The notes below the pieces were generated by a model. The model saw nothing but the letters and a program-made list of their open reading frames with translations, was not told the origin of the DNA and did no database searches. From Streptomyces sp. CB01373 (lineage in GTDB: Bacteria > Actinomycetota > Actinomycetes > Streptomycetales > Streptomycetaceae): DNA of 64,000 bases. The stretch is taken from the NCBI RefSeq assembly GCF_002803075.1, contig NZ_NNBK01000026.1, positions 32,486 through 96,485 on the forward strand. The letters run 5' to 3'. The number at the start of each line of letters is the position of its first letter. Position 1 is the stretch's first letter. Made by a program: the position numbers and the translations under genes. Below are positions 1 to 8,975 of this stretch, in pieces.

Positions 1-1017
1 GACCGCAAGTTCGGTGCCCACGTCTTCGACGCGGCCAACGGCGGTGCGTTGCTGTGGCAGCACCTGTTCTGGTTCTTCGGGCATCCCGAGGTGTACATCA
101 TCGCGCTGCCGTTCTTCGGCATCGTCAGTGAGATCATCCCGGTCTTCGCCCGCAAGCCGATGTTCGGTTACATGGGCCTGATCGGCGCGACCATCGCCAT
201 CGCCGGTCTGTCGGTGACGGTGTGGGCGCACCACATGTACGTCACGGGTGGCGTGCTGCTGCCGTTCTTCTCGTTCATGACCTTCCTGATCGCGGTCCCG
301 ACCGGTGTGAAGTTCTTCAACTGGGTCGGCACCATGTGGAAGGGAAGTCTCTCCTTCGAGACGCCGATGCTGTGGGCGACCGGCTTCCTGATCACCTTCG
401 TCTTCGGTGGTCTGACCGGTGTGATCCTGGCCGCGCCGCCGCTGGACTTCCACATCTCGGACTCGTACTTCGTGGTGGCGCACTTCCACTACGTCGTCTT
501 CGGCACCGTGGTGTTCGCGATGTTCGCCGGATTCCACTTCTGGTGGCCGAAGTTCACCGGCAAGATGCTCGACGAGCGCCTCGGCAAGATCACCTTCTGG
601 CTGCTGTTCATCGGCTTCCACGGCACCTTCCTGATCCAGCACTGGCTGGGCGTGGAGGGCATGCCGCGCCGGTACGCCGACTACCTGGCGGCCGACGGCT
701 TCACCGCGCTGAACACGGTGTCGACGATCTTCTCGTTCGTGCTCGGCCTGTCGGTCCTGCCGTTCTTCTACAACGTCTGGAAGACCGCCAAGTACGGCAA
801 GCCGGTCGGCGTCGACGACCCGTGGGGCTACGGCCGCTCCCTGGAGTGGGCGACCTCCTGCCCGCCGCCGCGGCACAACTTCCTCACCCTGCCGCGGATC
901 CGCAGCGAATCCCCGGCGTTCGACCTGCACCACCCCGAGATCGCCGCGCTCGACCAGCTCGAGAACGCCGGTCACGGCGAGAAGGCCCTCGCTGGCGGCA
1001 AGGAGGCCGGCAAGTGA
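1..1017 (+). CDS. ctaD: Cytochrome c oxidase subunit I, 3' part
   Basis: Catalytic subunit of the aa3-type terminal oxidase: reduces O2 to water at the heme a3/CuB site and pumps protons across the membrane. The gene starts before the window; 338 codons are visible, open from base 1. Visible signatures are HPEVY (His28/Tyr32 of the visible part, the CuB histidine and cross-linked tyrosine), the HH pair in WAHHMYV (CuB ligands) and AHFHYVVFG (heme ligands). Several hydrophobic segments and a soluble C-terminal tail follow, as in actinobacterial subunit I. Its stop overlaps the GTG of ctaF by 4 nt (GTGA), so the two are translationally coupled. Identification is firm; only the 5' part is missing. 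Confidence 0.97.
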   Translation, partial: DRKFGAHVFDAANGGALLWQHLFWFFGHPEVYIIALPFFGIVSEIIPVFARKPMFGYMGLIGATIAIAGLSVTVWAHHMYVTGGVLLPFFSFMTFLIAVPTGVKFFNWVGTMWKGSLSFETPMLWATGFLITFVFGGLTGVILAAPPLDFHISDSYFVVAHFHYVVFGTVVFAMFAGFHFWWPKFTGKMLDERLGKITFWLLFIGFHGTFLIQHWLGVEGMPRRYADYLAADGFTALNTVSTIFSFVLGLSVLPFFYNVWKTAKYGKPVGVDDPWGYGRSLEWATSCPPPRHNFLTLPRIRSESPAFDLHHPEIAALDQLENAGHGEKALAGGKEAGK

Positions 1018-1412
1018 AGATCCAGGGCAAGATGTTCATGTGGCTGAGCGTCTTCCTGCTCGTCACCGCCATCGTCTACGGCGTGTGGTCGAAGGAAGCG
1101 GTCGGCACGACGGCGCTCTTCATGGCCTTCGGCCTGTCCATCATGATCGGCTTCTACCTGGGCTTCACGGCCCAGCGGGTCGACGTGGGCGCCCAGGACA
1201 ACAAGGAGGCGGATGTCGCCGACGACGCCGGCGAGCTGGGCTTCTTCAGCCCGCACAGCTGGCAGCCGCTCGGCCTCGGCATCGGCGGCGCGCTGGCCTT
1301 CCTCGGCATCGCGGTCGGCTGGTGGCTCGTCTACTTCGCGGCGCCCATCATCATGATCTCCGTATGGGGCTGGGTCTTCGAGTACTACCGCGGCGAGAAC
1401 CGCACCCAGTGA
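1014..1412 (+). CDS. ctaF: Cytochrome c oxidase subunit IV (CtaF)
   Basis: Small actinobacterial-specific subunit of the aa3 oxidase, 132 aa, all membrane segments plus a short loop: hydrophobic stretches near residues 8-25, 30-50, 84-105 and 108-125. The GTG start overlaps the ctaD stop (GTGA), the usual arrangement in Streptomyces and Mycobacterium. Role in assembly or stability of the bc1-aa3 supercomplex is family knowledge. A strong hairpin follows the stop, so the ctaD operon ends here. Confidence 0.93.
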   Translation: MKIQGKMFMWLSVFLLVTAIVYGVWSKEAVGTTALFMAFGLSIMIGFYLGFTAQRVDVGAQDNKEADVADDAGELGFFSPHSWQPLGLGIGGALAFLGIAVGWWLVYFAAPIIMISVWGWVFEYYRGENRTQ

Positions 1413-1438
1413 CCCTCGCGGGACACCGCTGAACACCA

Positions 1439-1482
1439 GGGAGTCCGGACTCTCCACCTGGAGAGTCCGGACTCCCTCTTTT
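1439..1482 (+). terminator. Rho-independent-type terminator after ctaF
   Basis: A perfect 17-bp inverted repeat (1439-1455 with 1460-1476) and a 4-nt loop, followed by TCTTTT. It closes the cytochrome oxidase operon before the L,D-transpeptidase gene. Confidence 0.85.
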
Positions 1483-1538
1483 GGCCGAGCGATTCCCTCG
1501 GATGGGTGATCCACCGTGCCGGAGGTGACGAAGCTCCC

Positions 1539-1544
1539 TAGCGT
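1539..1544 (+). promoter_or_regulatory. -10 hexamer TAGCGT, leaderless promoter
   Basis: TAGCGT ends 7 nt before the predicted start base at 1551, one nt before the ATG at 1552. This supports a leaderless transcript and the choice of that start. Confidence 0.5.
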
Positions 1545-1551
1545 GAGGGCC

Positions 1552-2808
1552 ATGACCACCACTGTGATTTCCCGTGGAGCGGGAGCCGCCCTGCTGGTCG
1601 CCGCCCTCGGCGCGAGTGCCACCGCCTGCGGGTCGGACGGCAACCCGCTGGCCGCCTACCCGTACGACGCGGCGGACCAGATCTCCTTCAGCGGGCCCAA
1701 GGAGGCCGGGAAGAAGGCAGACCCGGACAAGCCCCTGGAAGTCACCGCTCAGGGTGCGGACGGGCGGATCACGGACGTCACGGCCATGGACGCCACGGGG
1801 CGCCACGTCTCCGGCGAACTGGCCGCCGACGGAAGCCGATGGCACAGCACCTCACCGCTCGCCGCCGGCACCCACTACACGGTCCGCGTGAGCACCGAGG
1901 ACGAAGCCGGAAAACCCGGCCGCAAGGTCCTCATGTTCGACACGGACAAGCCCGAGGGTCAGCAGCGCCTGAACGTCACGTTCGGCCCGGAGGCGGGCAC
2001 CTACGGCGTCGGGCAGCCCATCACGGCCGAACTCGACCAGCCCGTCAAGGACAAGGCCCAGCGGGCCATCGTGGAGCGCGGTCTCAGGGTCGACTCCAAG
2101 CCCTCCGTGCAGGGCTCCTGGTACTGGGTCAGCGACAAGGAGCTCCACTACCGCCCGCAGGACTACTGGCCCGCCAACGCCACCGTCGAGGCGCACAGCA
2201 ACCTGGAGAACATCAAGATCAGCGACCGGTTGCGGGGCGGCGCGGCCAAGCCGCTGAAGATCACCACGGGTGACCGGATCGTCGCGCTCACGGACGCCGC
2301 CAAGCACCTGATGACGGTCTACCGGAACGATGAGAAGATCAAGGAGATCCCCATCACCACCGGCAAGCCCGGCTTCGCGACCCGCAACGGGATCAAGGTC
2401 GTCCTCGCCAAGCAGTACTTCGTACGGATGAAGAGCTCCACCGTCGGCATCGCCGAGGGCTCCAAGGACTCGTACGACCTGCCCGTGTACTACGCCACCC
2501 GTGTCACCTGGAGCGGCGAGTACGTCCACGCCGCCCCGTGGTCCGTCGGCTCGCAGGGCGCGGCCAACGTCAGCCACGGCTGCACCGGCATGAGCACCCC
2601 CAACGCCTCCTGGTTCTTCAACACCATCCACGAGGGCGACCTGGTCCAGGTGGTCAACTCGGCCGGCGGGGACATGGAGCTGTTCGACAACGGCTTCGGC
2701 GACTGGAACATGCCCTGGCAGAAGTGGCTCCAGGGCAGCGCCATCGCCTCCGACGAGGGCGGCGTCGGGGCGCAGAACAAGCCGCGGCTGAGCCCGCAGA
2801 GCGTGTGA
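1552..2808 (+). CDS. L,D-transpeptidase lipoprotein (YkuD domain)
   Basis: 418-aa exported lipoprotein that makes 3-3 peptidoglycan cross-links. An N-terminal signal peptide ends in a lipobox-like ATAC near residue 23. Next come about 200 residues of Ig-like beta domain(s), then the YkuD catalytic domain with the SHGC motif (His342, Cys344 as nucleophile) followed by TGM, and a Trp-containing C-terminal extension (SWFF, WNMPWQKWL). This is the architecture of LdtMt2-type enzymes. Streptomyces walls are rich in 3-3 links (family knowledge). The ATG at 1552 is chosen over an in-frame GTG at 1516 because a TAGCGT hexamer sits at leaderless spacing and the signal peptide then begins directly. It stands alone between two terminator-like repeats. 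Confidence 0.92.
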   Translation: MTTTVISRGAGAALLVAALGASATACGSDGNPLAAYPYDAADQISFSGPKEAGKKADPDKPLEVTAQGADGRITDVTAMDATGRHVSGELAADGSRWHSTSPLAAGTHYTVRVSTEDEAGKPGRKVLMFDTDKPEGQQRLNVTFGPEAGTYGVGQPITAELDQPVKDKAQRAIVERGLRVDSKPSVQGSWYWVSDKELHYRPQDYWPANATVEAHSNLENIKISDRLRGGAAKPLKITTGDRIVALTDAAKHLMTVYRNDEKIKEIPITTGKPGFATRNGIKVVLAKQYFVRMKSSTVGIAEGSKDSYDLPVYYATRVTWSGEYVHAAPWSVGSQGAANVSHGCTGMSTPNASWFFNTIHEGDLVQVVNSAGGDMELFDNGFGDWNMPWQKWLQGSAIASDEGGVGAQNKPRLSPQSV

Positions 2809-2809
2809 G

Positions 2810-2880
2810 CGGGGCGAGGGGGCGCAGGGCGGCCCGTGGTCGCGCAGGACGCGGGCCGCAGCCCGCCCGGCCTCGCCCCG
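2810..2880. terminator. Possible terminator between convergent genes
   Basis: Inverted repeat of 10 bp (2810-2819 with 2871-2880) enclosing a second GC-rich hairpin. It lies between the L,D-transpeptidase stop and the stop of the convergent receiver gene. No T-run is seen, so the call is moderate. Confidence 0.4.
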
Positions 2881-2886
2881 GGGGGC

Positions 2887-3288
2887 TCAGACGCCGCTCA
2901 GCGCCTTCTTGCGCAGCAGGGACGCCAGCGCGGCCGCGAACTCCACCGGCTCCATCGGGAGGGTGACCGCCGCGTCCGCCCGGCTCCACGTGGCCAGCCA
3001 CGCGTCCTGCGGCCGTCCGATGAGCAGCAGCACCGGAGGGCAGTTGAAGACCTCGTCCTTGATCTGCCGGCACATGCCCATGCCGCCCATGGGCACGGCC
3101 TCGCCGTCCAGGACACAGACGTCGATGCCGCCCCGGTCCAGCTCCGTGAGGACCGCGGCGGGCGTGGCGCACTCCAGGAACTCCACCACGGGGGCGTCCG
3201 GAGCCGGCCGCCGGCCGCAGGCCAGCCGCACCTGCTCCCGGGTGTTGGCGTCGTCGCTGTAGACCAGCACCGTGGCGGTCGCCTGCAT
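2887..3288 (-). CDS. Degenerate response-regulator receiver protein
   Basis: 133-aa stand-alone protein with a receiver (CheY-like) fold pattern: an acidic pair in YSDDAN after the first strand, a candidate phospho-acceptor Asp in VCVLDGE, and LLLIGRP at the fourth strand. The conserved lysine after the fifth strand (normally KP) is replaced in LPMEP, so phosphorylation-dependent switching is doubtful. There is no output domain. Start is the ATG at 3288 with a strong GGAGG ribosome site; upstream in-frame codons are poorer. It lies divergently from ctaE and could tune respiratory genes, but that is inference only. A partner kinase is not in the window. Confidence 0.75.
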   Translation of the reverse strand: MQATATVLVYSDDANTREQVRLACGRRPAPDAPVVEFLECATPAAVLTELDRGGIDVCVLDGEAVPMGGMGMCRQIKDEVFNCPPVLLLIGRPQDAWLATWSRADAAVTLPMEPVEFAAALASLLRKKALSGV

Positions 3289-3500
3289 TGTTCCTCCGCG
3301 TCGTTGGTCGGGGAGAACCCCGTCGGGAACTGTCGGGAACTTCCGGGTACCGATGGCGCGGATGCTACCCCCTTCAACTCCTGGTAGACAGCGGTTGGAA
3401 CAGCCCTTCGGTGAGCTGTACGGGCACAGCACACCCCCGGGACACTCCGAACGGCACCCCCCGGGGTGAGGGCGGGATAAGCGACCGACATAATGTCGGC

Positions 3501-4112
3501 GTGGCGACAGCAACGACAGTAGAAACCGGGCACGCGCACCCGTCGGTCAACCGACCGAACCTCACCAGCGTCGGAACCATCATCTGGCTGAGTTCCGAGC
3601 TGATGTTCTTCGCGGCCCTCTTCGCGATGTACTTCACCCTGCGATCGGTGACGGGTCCGGCGCACTGGAAGGAGATGGCGGGCGCTCTCAACGTCCCCTT
3701 CTCGTCGGTGAACACCACGATCCTGGTGCTCTCCTCGCTCACCTGCCAGCTCGGCGTGTTCGCAGCCGAGCGCGGTGACGTGAAGAAGCTCCGGGGCTGG
3801 TTCATCGTCACCTTCATCATGGGTGCGATCTTCATCGGCGGTCAGATCTTCGAGTACACCGAGCTGGTGAAGAAGGACGGCATCTCGCTGTCCTCCGACC
3901 CGTACGGCTCGGTGTTCTACCTGACCACCGGCTTCCACGGGCTGCACGTGACGGGCGGTCTCATCGCCTTCCTGCTGGTCCTCGGCCGCACCTACGCGGC
4001 CCGGAGGTTCACCCACGAGCAGGCGACCGCGGCCATCGTCGTGTCCTACTACTGGCACTTCGTCGATGTCGTCTGGATCGGACTCTTCGCCACGATCTAC
4101 CTGATCAAGTAG
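3501..4112 (+). CDS. ctaE: Cytochrome c oxidase subunit III
   Basis: 203-aa membrane protein, subunit III of the aa3 oxidase, about five transmembrane helices. Typical motifs are SSELMFFAALFAMY, GFHGLHVTGG and the C-terminal YYWHFVDVVWIGLF. It begins the ctaE-qcrC-qcrA-qcrB cluster (62 nt to qcrC), the conserved actinobacterial supercomplex operon. GTG at 3501 is the first start giving the usual N-terminus. There is no clear ribosome site, and a TAATGT hexamer at 3491-3496 lies just upstream, so a near-leaderless transcript is possible. Confidence 0.95.
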   Translation: MATATTVETGHAHPSVNRPNLTSVGTIIWLSSELMFFAALFAMYFTLRSVTGPAHWKEMAGALNVPFSSVNTTILVLSSLTCQLGVFAAERGDVKKLRGWFIVTFIMGAIFIGGQIFEYTELVKKDGISLSSDPYGSVFYLTTGFHGLHVTGGLIAFLLVLGRTYAARRFTHEQATAAIVVSYYWHFVDVVWIGLFATIYLIK

Positions 4113-4174
4113 CCGACGAACCGATCCAAGTCCGCAAAGCATCGACGCAGAAGATCCTGACACCGGGGTAATCC

Positions 4175-4984
4175 GTGAAAAAGCTCTCCGCACGACGACG
4201 CCATCCGCTGGCGGCGGTCGTCGTCCTACTCTTCGCGCTGGCGGCCACTGGGGGGCTGTACACCGCGTTCGCGCCCGCGAGCAAGGCGAAGGCCGAGGAC
4301 ACCGCCCAGTCCCTCACCATCGAGGAGGGCAGGAAGCTCTATCTGGTCGGCTGCGCAAGCTGCCACGGCACCGGTGGGCAGGGCACCACTGACGGTCCCA
4401 GCCTGGCGGGCGTGGGCGCCGCGGCGGTCGACTTCCAGGTGGGCACCGGCCGTATGCCAGCCCAGCAGCCGGGCGCGCAGATCCCGCGCAAGAAGGTGAT
4501 CTACAACCAGGCCGAGATCGACCAGCTCGCCGCGTACATCGCGTCCCTGGGCGCCGGCCCCAACGTGCCGACGGCGAACCAGTACAGCCCCGAGGGCGCG
4601 GACGCCGCCAAGGGCGGTGAGCTGTTCCGCACCAACTGCGCCCAGTGCCACAACTTCACCGGCAAGGGCGGTGCGCTGACGCACGGCAAGTACGCCCCGG
4701 ACCTCACGGGTGTGAGCAACAAGCACATCTACGAGGCCATGCAGACCGGCCCGCAGAACATGCCTTCCTTCCCCGACACGCTGCTGCCGGAGAAGAACAA
4801 GAAGGACATCATCGCGTACCTCGACGCGGTCAACGGTGACGAGACCACGACCCCGGGCGGTATGGACCTGGGTGGCCTCGGACCGGTCACCGAGGGTCTG
4901 TTCGCCTGGATCTTCGGGCTGGGTGCCCTTGTCGCGGTCGCCGTCTGGGTCGCCGCTCGGACCGCAAAGGCCAAGAAGTCATGA
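4175..4984 (+). CDS. qcrC: Menaquinol-cytochrome c reductase diheme cytochrome c subunit
   Basis: 269-aa diheme cytochrome c of the bc1 complex, which replaces a soluble cytochrome c in actinobacteria and hands electrons directly to the aa3 oxidase. An N-terminal membrane anchor is near residues 12-32. Two heme-binding CXXCH motifs are at Cys60-Cys63-His64 and Cys155-Cys158-His159, and a C-terminal transmembrane helix is near residues 240-262. Both heme domains lie outside the membrane. GTG start; its TGA overlaps the qcrA ATG (ATGA). Confidence 0.97.
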   Translation: MKKLSARRRHPLAAVVVLLFALAATGGLYTAFAPASKAKAEDTAQSLTIEEGRKLYLVGCASCHGTGGQGTTDGPSLAGVGAAAVDFQVGTGRMPAQQPGAQIPRKKVIYNQAEIDQLAAYIASLGAGPNVPTANQYSPEGADAAKGGELFRTNCAQCHNFTGKGGALTHGKYAPDLTGVSNKHIYEAMQTGPQNMPSFPDTLLPEKNKKDIIAYLDAVNGDETTTPGGMDLGGLGPVTEGLFAWIFGLGALVAVAVWVAARTAKAKKS

Positions 4985-6042
4985 GTAGCCAAGACATTCC
5001 TGAAGAGAACCTGCCCGCAGAGCAGGCAGCCCACGGGCGCGGCGCGGTCTCCGTGGCGGACGAGCGGGCTCCGTTCGCCGACCCGGGACTGCCGCCCCAC
5101 GAGCACCGCATCCAGGACATCGACGAGCGGGCCGCCAAGCGGTCCGAACGCGCCGTCGCCCTGATGTTCACGGTGTCGATGCTGGCCACCATCGGCTTCA
5201 TCGCCTCGTACGTGACGATCCCGCACGACAAGTCGATCTTCGTCTTCCCGCTCGGGCACATCAACGCGCTGAACTTCGCGCTCGGCCTCACGCTGGGCGT
5301 GGCGCTGTTCGCGATCGGCGCGGGCGCGGTCCACTGGGCCCGCACCCTGATGTCCGACGCCGAGGTCGCCGACGAGCGTCACCCGATCGAGGCGCCCCCC
5401 GAGGTCCGTGCGAAGGTCCACGCGGACTTCAAGCAGGGCGCCAAGGAGTCGGCGATCGGCCGTCGCAAGCTGATCCGCAACACGATGCTCGGCGCGCTCA
5501 CGCTGGTGCCGCTGTCCGGCGTCATGCTGCTGCGCGACCTGGGCCCGCTGCCCGGAACCAGCATGCGCCACACGCTGTGGGCCAAGGGCAAGCGCCTCGT
5601 CAACATGAACACCAACCTTCCGCTGCGTCCCGAGGACGTCTCGGTCGGCTCGCTCAGCTTCGCGATGCCCGGCGGTCTCAAGGAGACGGACGAGGACTTC
5701 GCCAACGAGATCGCCAAGGCCGCACTGATGATCATCCGGCTCGAGCCGGGCGACATCAAGGACAAGCGCGAACTCGACTGGGGACACGAGGGCATCGTCG
5801 CCTTCTCGAAGATCTGCACCCACGTGGGCTGCCCGATCTCCCTGTACGAGCAGCAGACGCACCACGCCCTGTGCCCGTGCCACCAGTCCACCTTCGACCT
5901 CTCCGACGGTGCCCGAGTGATCTTCGGCCCCGCCGGCCACGCTCTGCCGCAGCTGCGCATCGGCGTGGACAGCGAGGGTTACCTCCAGGCGCTCGGCGAC
6001 TTCGAGGAGCCCGTCGGTCCTGCATTCTGGGAGCGCGGATGA
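4981..6042 (+). CDS. qcrA: Menaquinol-cytochrome c reductase Rieske iron-sulfur subunit
   Basis: 353-aa Rieske subunit; passes electrons from menaquinol to the cytochrome c subunit through a [2Fe-2S] cluster. Cluster ligands are visible as Cys279/His281 and Cys298/His301, with the disulfide pair Cys284/Cys300. Three hydrophobic segments precede the cluster domain (near residues 60-80, 95-120 and 165-185), the actinobacterial form with extra N-terminal helices. It is coupled to qcrC and qcrB by 4-nt ATGA overlaps on each side. Confidence 0.97.
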   Translation: MSSQDIPEENLPAEQAAHGRGAVSVADERAPFADPGLPPHEHRIQDIDERAAKRSERAVALMFTVSMLATIGFIASYVTIPHDKSIFVFPLGHINALNFALGLTLGVALFAIGAGAVHWARTLMSDAEVADERHPIEAPPEVRAKVHADFKQGAKESAIGRRKLIRNTMLGALTLVPLSGVMLLRDLGPLPGTSMRHTLWAKGKRLVNMNTNLPLRPEDVSVGSLSFAMPGGLKETDEDFANEIAKAALMIIRLEPGDIKDKRELDWGHEGIVAFSKICTHVGCPISLYEQQTHHALCPCHQSTFDLSDGARVIFGPAGHALPQLRIGVDSEGYLQALGDFEEPVGPAFWERG

Positions 6043-7679
6043 GTACATCAGCAGCCAACGAGTCCCGCGGGTCTCGCGGGAAGGCACCGGCCGGCGAGCG
6101 GATCGCCGACTGGGCCGACGGCCGGCTGGGGATCTACTCCCTGGCCAAGGCCAACATGCGCAAGATCTTCCCCGACCACTGGTCGTTCATGTTGGGCGAA
6201 GTCTGCCTGTACAGCTTCATCATCATCATCCTCACGGGTGTGTACCTGACGCTGTTCTTCCACCCCTCGATGAACGAGGTGGTGTACAACGGCGCCTACG
6301 TCCCGCTGCAGGGTCAGCTGGTGTCCGAGGCGTTCAACTCGACCATGCACATCTCCTTCGAGGTGCGCGGTGGTCTGCTCATCCGGCAGATCCACCACTG
6401 GGCCGCGTTGATCTTCCTCGCCGGCATGTTCGTGCACATGATGCGCGTGTTCTTCACCGGCGCGTTCCGCAAGCCGCGTGAGATCAACTGGCTGTTCGGC
6501 TTCCTGCTGTTCGCCCTGGGCATGTTCACCGGTTTCACCGGTTACTCGCTCCCGGACGACCTGCTCTCCGGCACCGGTGTCCGCTTCACCGAGGGTGCGA
6601 TCCTGTCCATGCCGATCGTCGGCACGTACATCTCGTACTTCCTCTTCGGCGGCGAGTTCCCCGGCCACGACTTCGTGGCGCGGTTCTACTCGATCCACAT
6701 CCTGCTGCTGCCCGGCATCATGCTGGGCCTGGTGGTCGCCCACCTGATCCTGGTCTTCTACCACAAGCACACGCAGTTCGCGGGTCCCGGCAAGAGCAAC
6801 AAGAACGTCGTGGGCATGCCGCTGCTGCCGGTGTACATGGCCAAGGCCGGCGGCTTCTTCTTCCTGGTCTTCGGTGTCCTCGCGGTCATCGCGGCCATCG
6901 TGGAGATCAACGCGATCTGGGTGATCGGCCCGTACCGTCCGGACCAGGTGTCCACCGGCGCCCAGCCCGACTGGTACATGGGCTTCGCCGAGGGTCTGGT
7001 CCGCTTCATGCCGGGCTGGGAGGTCAACTTCTGGGGCCACACGCTCGTCCTGGGCGTGTTCATCCCGCTGGTCCTCTTCGGCCTGGTGCTGGCTGCGCTG
7101 GCGATGTACCCGTTCATCGAGTCCTGGATCACCGGCGACAAGCGCGAGCACCACATCCTGGACCGCCCGCGCAACGCCCCGACGCGTACCGCGTTCGGTG
7201 TCGCCTGGATCACGATGTACATGATCACGCTGGTCGGCGGCGGCAACGACCTGTGGGCCACGCACTTCCACCTGTCGATCAACGCGGTCACCTGGTTCGT
7301 CCGGATCGGCTTCTTCGTCGGACCGGTCATCGCGTTCGTCGCCACCAAGCGGATCTGCCTCGGCCTCCAGCGCCGCGACAAGGACAAGGTGCTGCACGGC
7401 CGCGAGACCGGCATCATCAAGCGCCTGCCGCACGGTGAGTTCATCGAGGTGCACGAGCCGCTGAGCCAGGAGCAGCTCTTCACGCTCACGGCGCACGACC
7501 AGTACGAGCCGGCCGAGATCGGTCCGGCGGTCGACGAGAACGGTGTCGAGCGCAAGATCAAGGGCTCGGAGAAGCTCCGCGCCAAGCTCAGCAACGCGTA
7601 CTACGGCGAGGACAACCAGATCCCGAAGCCGACCGTCGAGGAGTACAGGGAGATCACGAGCGGCCACGGCCACCACTGA
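6039..7679 (+). CDS. qcrB: Menaquinol-cytochrome c reductase cytochrome b subunit
   Basis: 546-aa integral membrane cytochrome b, housing two b hemes and the quinol oxidation and reduction sites. Visible features are the heme-binding histidines in IHHWAALIFLAGMFVHMMR and in the YSIHILLLPG segment, the Qo-site PDWYMG motif, at least eight membrane helices, and a charged C-terminal extension of about 120 residues typical of actinobacteria. The ATG overlaps the qcrA stop. A terminator lies 32 nt after the stop, ending the ctaE-qcrCAB cluster. Confidence 0.97.
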   Translation: MSTSAANESRGSRGKAPAGERIADWADGRLGIYSLAKANMRKIFPDHWSFMLGEVCLYSFIIIILTGVYLTLFFHPSMNEVVYNGAYVPLQGQLVSEAFNSTMHISFEVRGGLLIRQIHHWAALIFLAGMFVHMMRVFFTGAFRKPREINWLFGFLLFALGMFTGFTGYSLPDDLLSGTGVRFTEGAILSMPIVGTYISYFLFGGEFPGHDFVARFYSIHILLLPGIMLGLVVAHLILVFYHKHTQFAGPGKSNKNVVGMPLLPVYMAKAGGFFFLVFGVLAVIAAIVEINAIWVIGPYRPDQVSTGAQPDWYMGFAEGLVRFMPGWEVNFWGHTLVLGVFIPLVLFGLVLAALAMYPFIESWITGDKREHHILDRPRNAPTRTAFGVAWITMYMITLVGGGNDLWATHFHLSINAVTWFVRIGFFVGPVIAFVATKRICLGLQRRDKDKVLHGRETGIIKRLPHGEFIEVHEPLSQEQLFTLTAHDQYEPAEIGPAVDENGVERKIKGSEKLRAKLSNAYYGEDNQIPKPTVEEYREITSGHGHH

Positions 7680-7711
7680 TCACTGACCGCTGAGCGTCGC
7701 CACGCCACGGT

Positions 7712-7748
7712 CGAAGGGCCCCGTCCGATCTTCGGACAGGGCCCTTCG
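7712..7748 (+). terminator. Terminator after qcrB
   Basis: 17-bp inverted repeat with one mismatch (7712-7728 with 7732-7748) and a 3-nt loop. It ends the respiratory operon before trpD. Confidence 0.75.
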
Positions 7749-7827
7749 CGGTGTCCGGGGCTGGATAGGGTGGACCTGTTCGAGACTCGCGTCCCCGCAG
7801 TACGGGACACCGACCCAGGAGCGGCAT

Positions 7828-8892
7828 ATGAACGCTGTGACCCCCGCTGGAGGCGACACCGCGGCGGGCCGCTCCTGGCCCGCCCTGCTGAACGGCCTGC
7901 TGGACGGCCGTGACCTCACCGCCGACGAGACCGCCTGGGCGATGGACCTGATCATGCGCGGCGAGGCGACCGACGCGCAGATCGCCGGGTTCGTGGTGGC
8001 CCTGCGGGCCAAGGGCGAGACGGTGGAGGAGATCACCGGCCTGGTCCGCACCATGTACGAGCACGCCAACGTGATCGAGGTGCCCGGCGCGACCGTCGAC
8101 ATCGTCGGCACCGGCGGCGACGGCGCGAAGACCGTGAACATCTCCACCATGTCCTCGATCGTCGTGGCCGGCACCGGCGCCAGCGTCGTCAAGCACGGCA
8201 ACCGGGCCGCGTCCTCCGCCTCCGGGGCCTCGGACGTGCTGGGAAAGCTCGGCGTCAATCTGGAGCTGACGCCGCGGCGGGTCGCCGAGGTGGCGCAGGA
8301 GGCGGGCATCACCTTCTGCTTCGCGGTCAAGTTCCATCCGGCGCTGCGCCACGTGGGCGCCGCCCGCGGCCAGTTGGCCATCCGCACGGTGTTCAACGTG
8401 CTCGGCCCGCTGACCAACCCGGCCAGGGTTCGGGCACAGGCCGTCGGGGTCGCTGACCCGCGCATGGCACCGGTCGTCGCCGGCGTCTTCGCCGAACGCG
8501 GCCACTCCTCCCTGGTCTTCCGGGGAGACGACGGCCTCGACGAGCTCACCACGACCGCCACCTCCCAGGTCTGGATCGTCCGGGACGGGGAGGTGACCCA
8601 GGAGCGCTTCGACCCGCGGGACGTCGGCATCGAGCTGGTGCCCGTGGAGGCGCTGCGGGGCGGGGACGCCTCGTACAACGCCGAGGTGGCCCGGCGCCTG
8701 CTGGACGGCGAGGAGGGGCCCGTACGGGATGCCGTCCTGCTGAACTCCGCGGCGGCGCTGGTGGCGTTGCAGCCGGGACCGGGCACCCTCGCCGAGCAGA
8801 TCCGGGCGGGCATGGACCGCGCGGCGGAGTCGATCGACTCCGGGTCCGCCAAGCGCACGCTGGAGCGCTGGGTGGCCGCCAGCAACGCCTGA
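7828..8892 (+). CDS. trpD: Anthranilate phosphoribosyltransferase
   Basis: 354-aa enzyme of tryptophan synthesis: transfers phosphoribose from PRPP to anthranilate. The glycine-rich PRPP site GTGGDGAKTVNIST is near residues 94-107, and KHGNRAASSASGASD follows at about 125-140. Both are hallmark TrpD motifs. The start ATG has a CAGGAGCGG ribosome site. The gene stands alone, away from the other trp genes, as in Streptomyces and Mycobacterium (Rv2192c). A TAGGGT hexamer near 7766 could be its -10 box. A 10-bp hairpin follows the stop. Confidence 0.95.
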   Translation: MNAVTPAGGDTAAGRSWPALLNGLLDGRDLTADETAWAMDLIMRGEATDAQIAGFVVALRAKGETVEEITGLVRTMYEHANVIEVPGATVDIVGTGGDGAKTVNISTMSSIVVAGTGASVVKHGNRAASSASGASDVLGKLGVNLELTPRRVAEVAQEAGITFCFAVKFHPALRHVGAARGQLAIRTVFNVLGPLTNPARVRAQAVGVADPRMAPVVAGVFAERGHSSLVFRGDDGLDELTTTATSQVWIVRDGEVTQERFDPRDVGIELVPVEALRGGDASYNAEVARRLLDGEEGPVRDAVLLNSAAALVALQPGPGTLAEQIRAGMDRAAESIDSGSAKRTLERWVAASNA

Positions 8893-8913
8893 TACTCACG
8901 TTTCCCCTCGCAG

Positions 8914-8940
8914 GGCGCAGTCCACGATCCGGACTGCGCC
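8914..8940 (+). terminator. Terminator-like hairpin after trpD
   Basis: Perfect 10-bp inverted repeat (8914-8923 with 8931-8940), 7-nt loop, 21 nt after the trpD stop and before the SAM-IV leader. Confidence 0.6.
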
Positions 8941-8975
8941 TTGCGCGTGGAAGACCGTGTGGCAGGATGCTGAAC

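Noticed and set aside
222..1412. A long forward frame covering both ctaD and ctaF
   Set aside because: It is a shadow of ctaD in a second frame up to 1013; only the part from GTG 1014 is the real ctaF.
5577..7679. A frame that would make qcrB start inside qcrA and be 700 aa
   Set aside because: The first 154 codons are out-of-frame qcrA sequence; ATG 6039 with the ATGA overlap is the true qcrB start.
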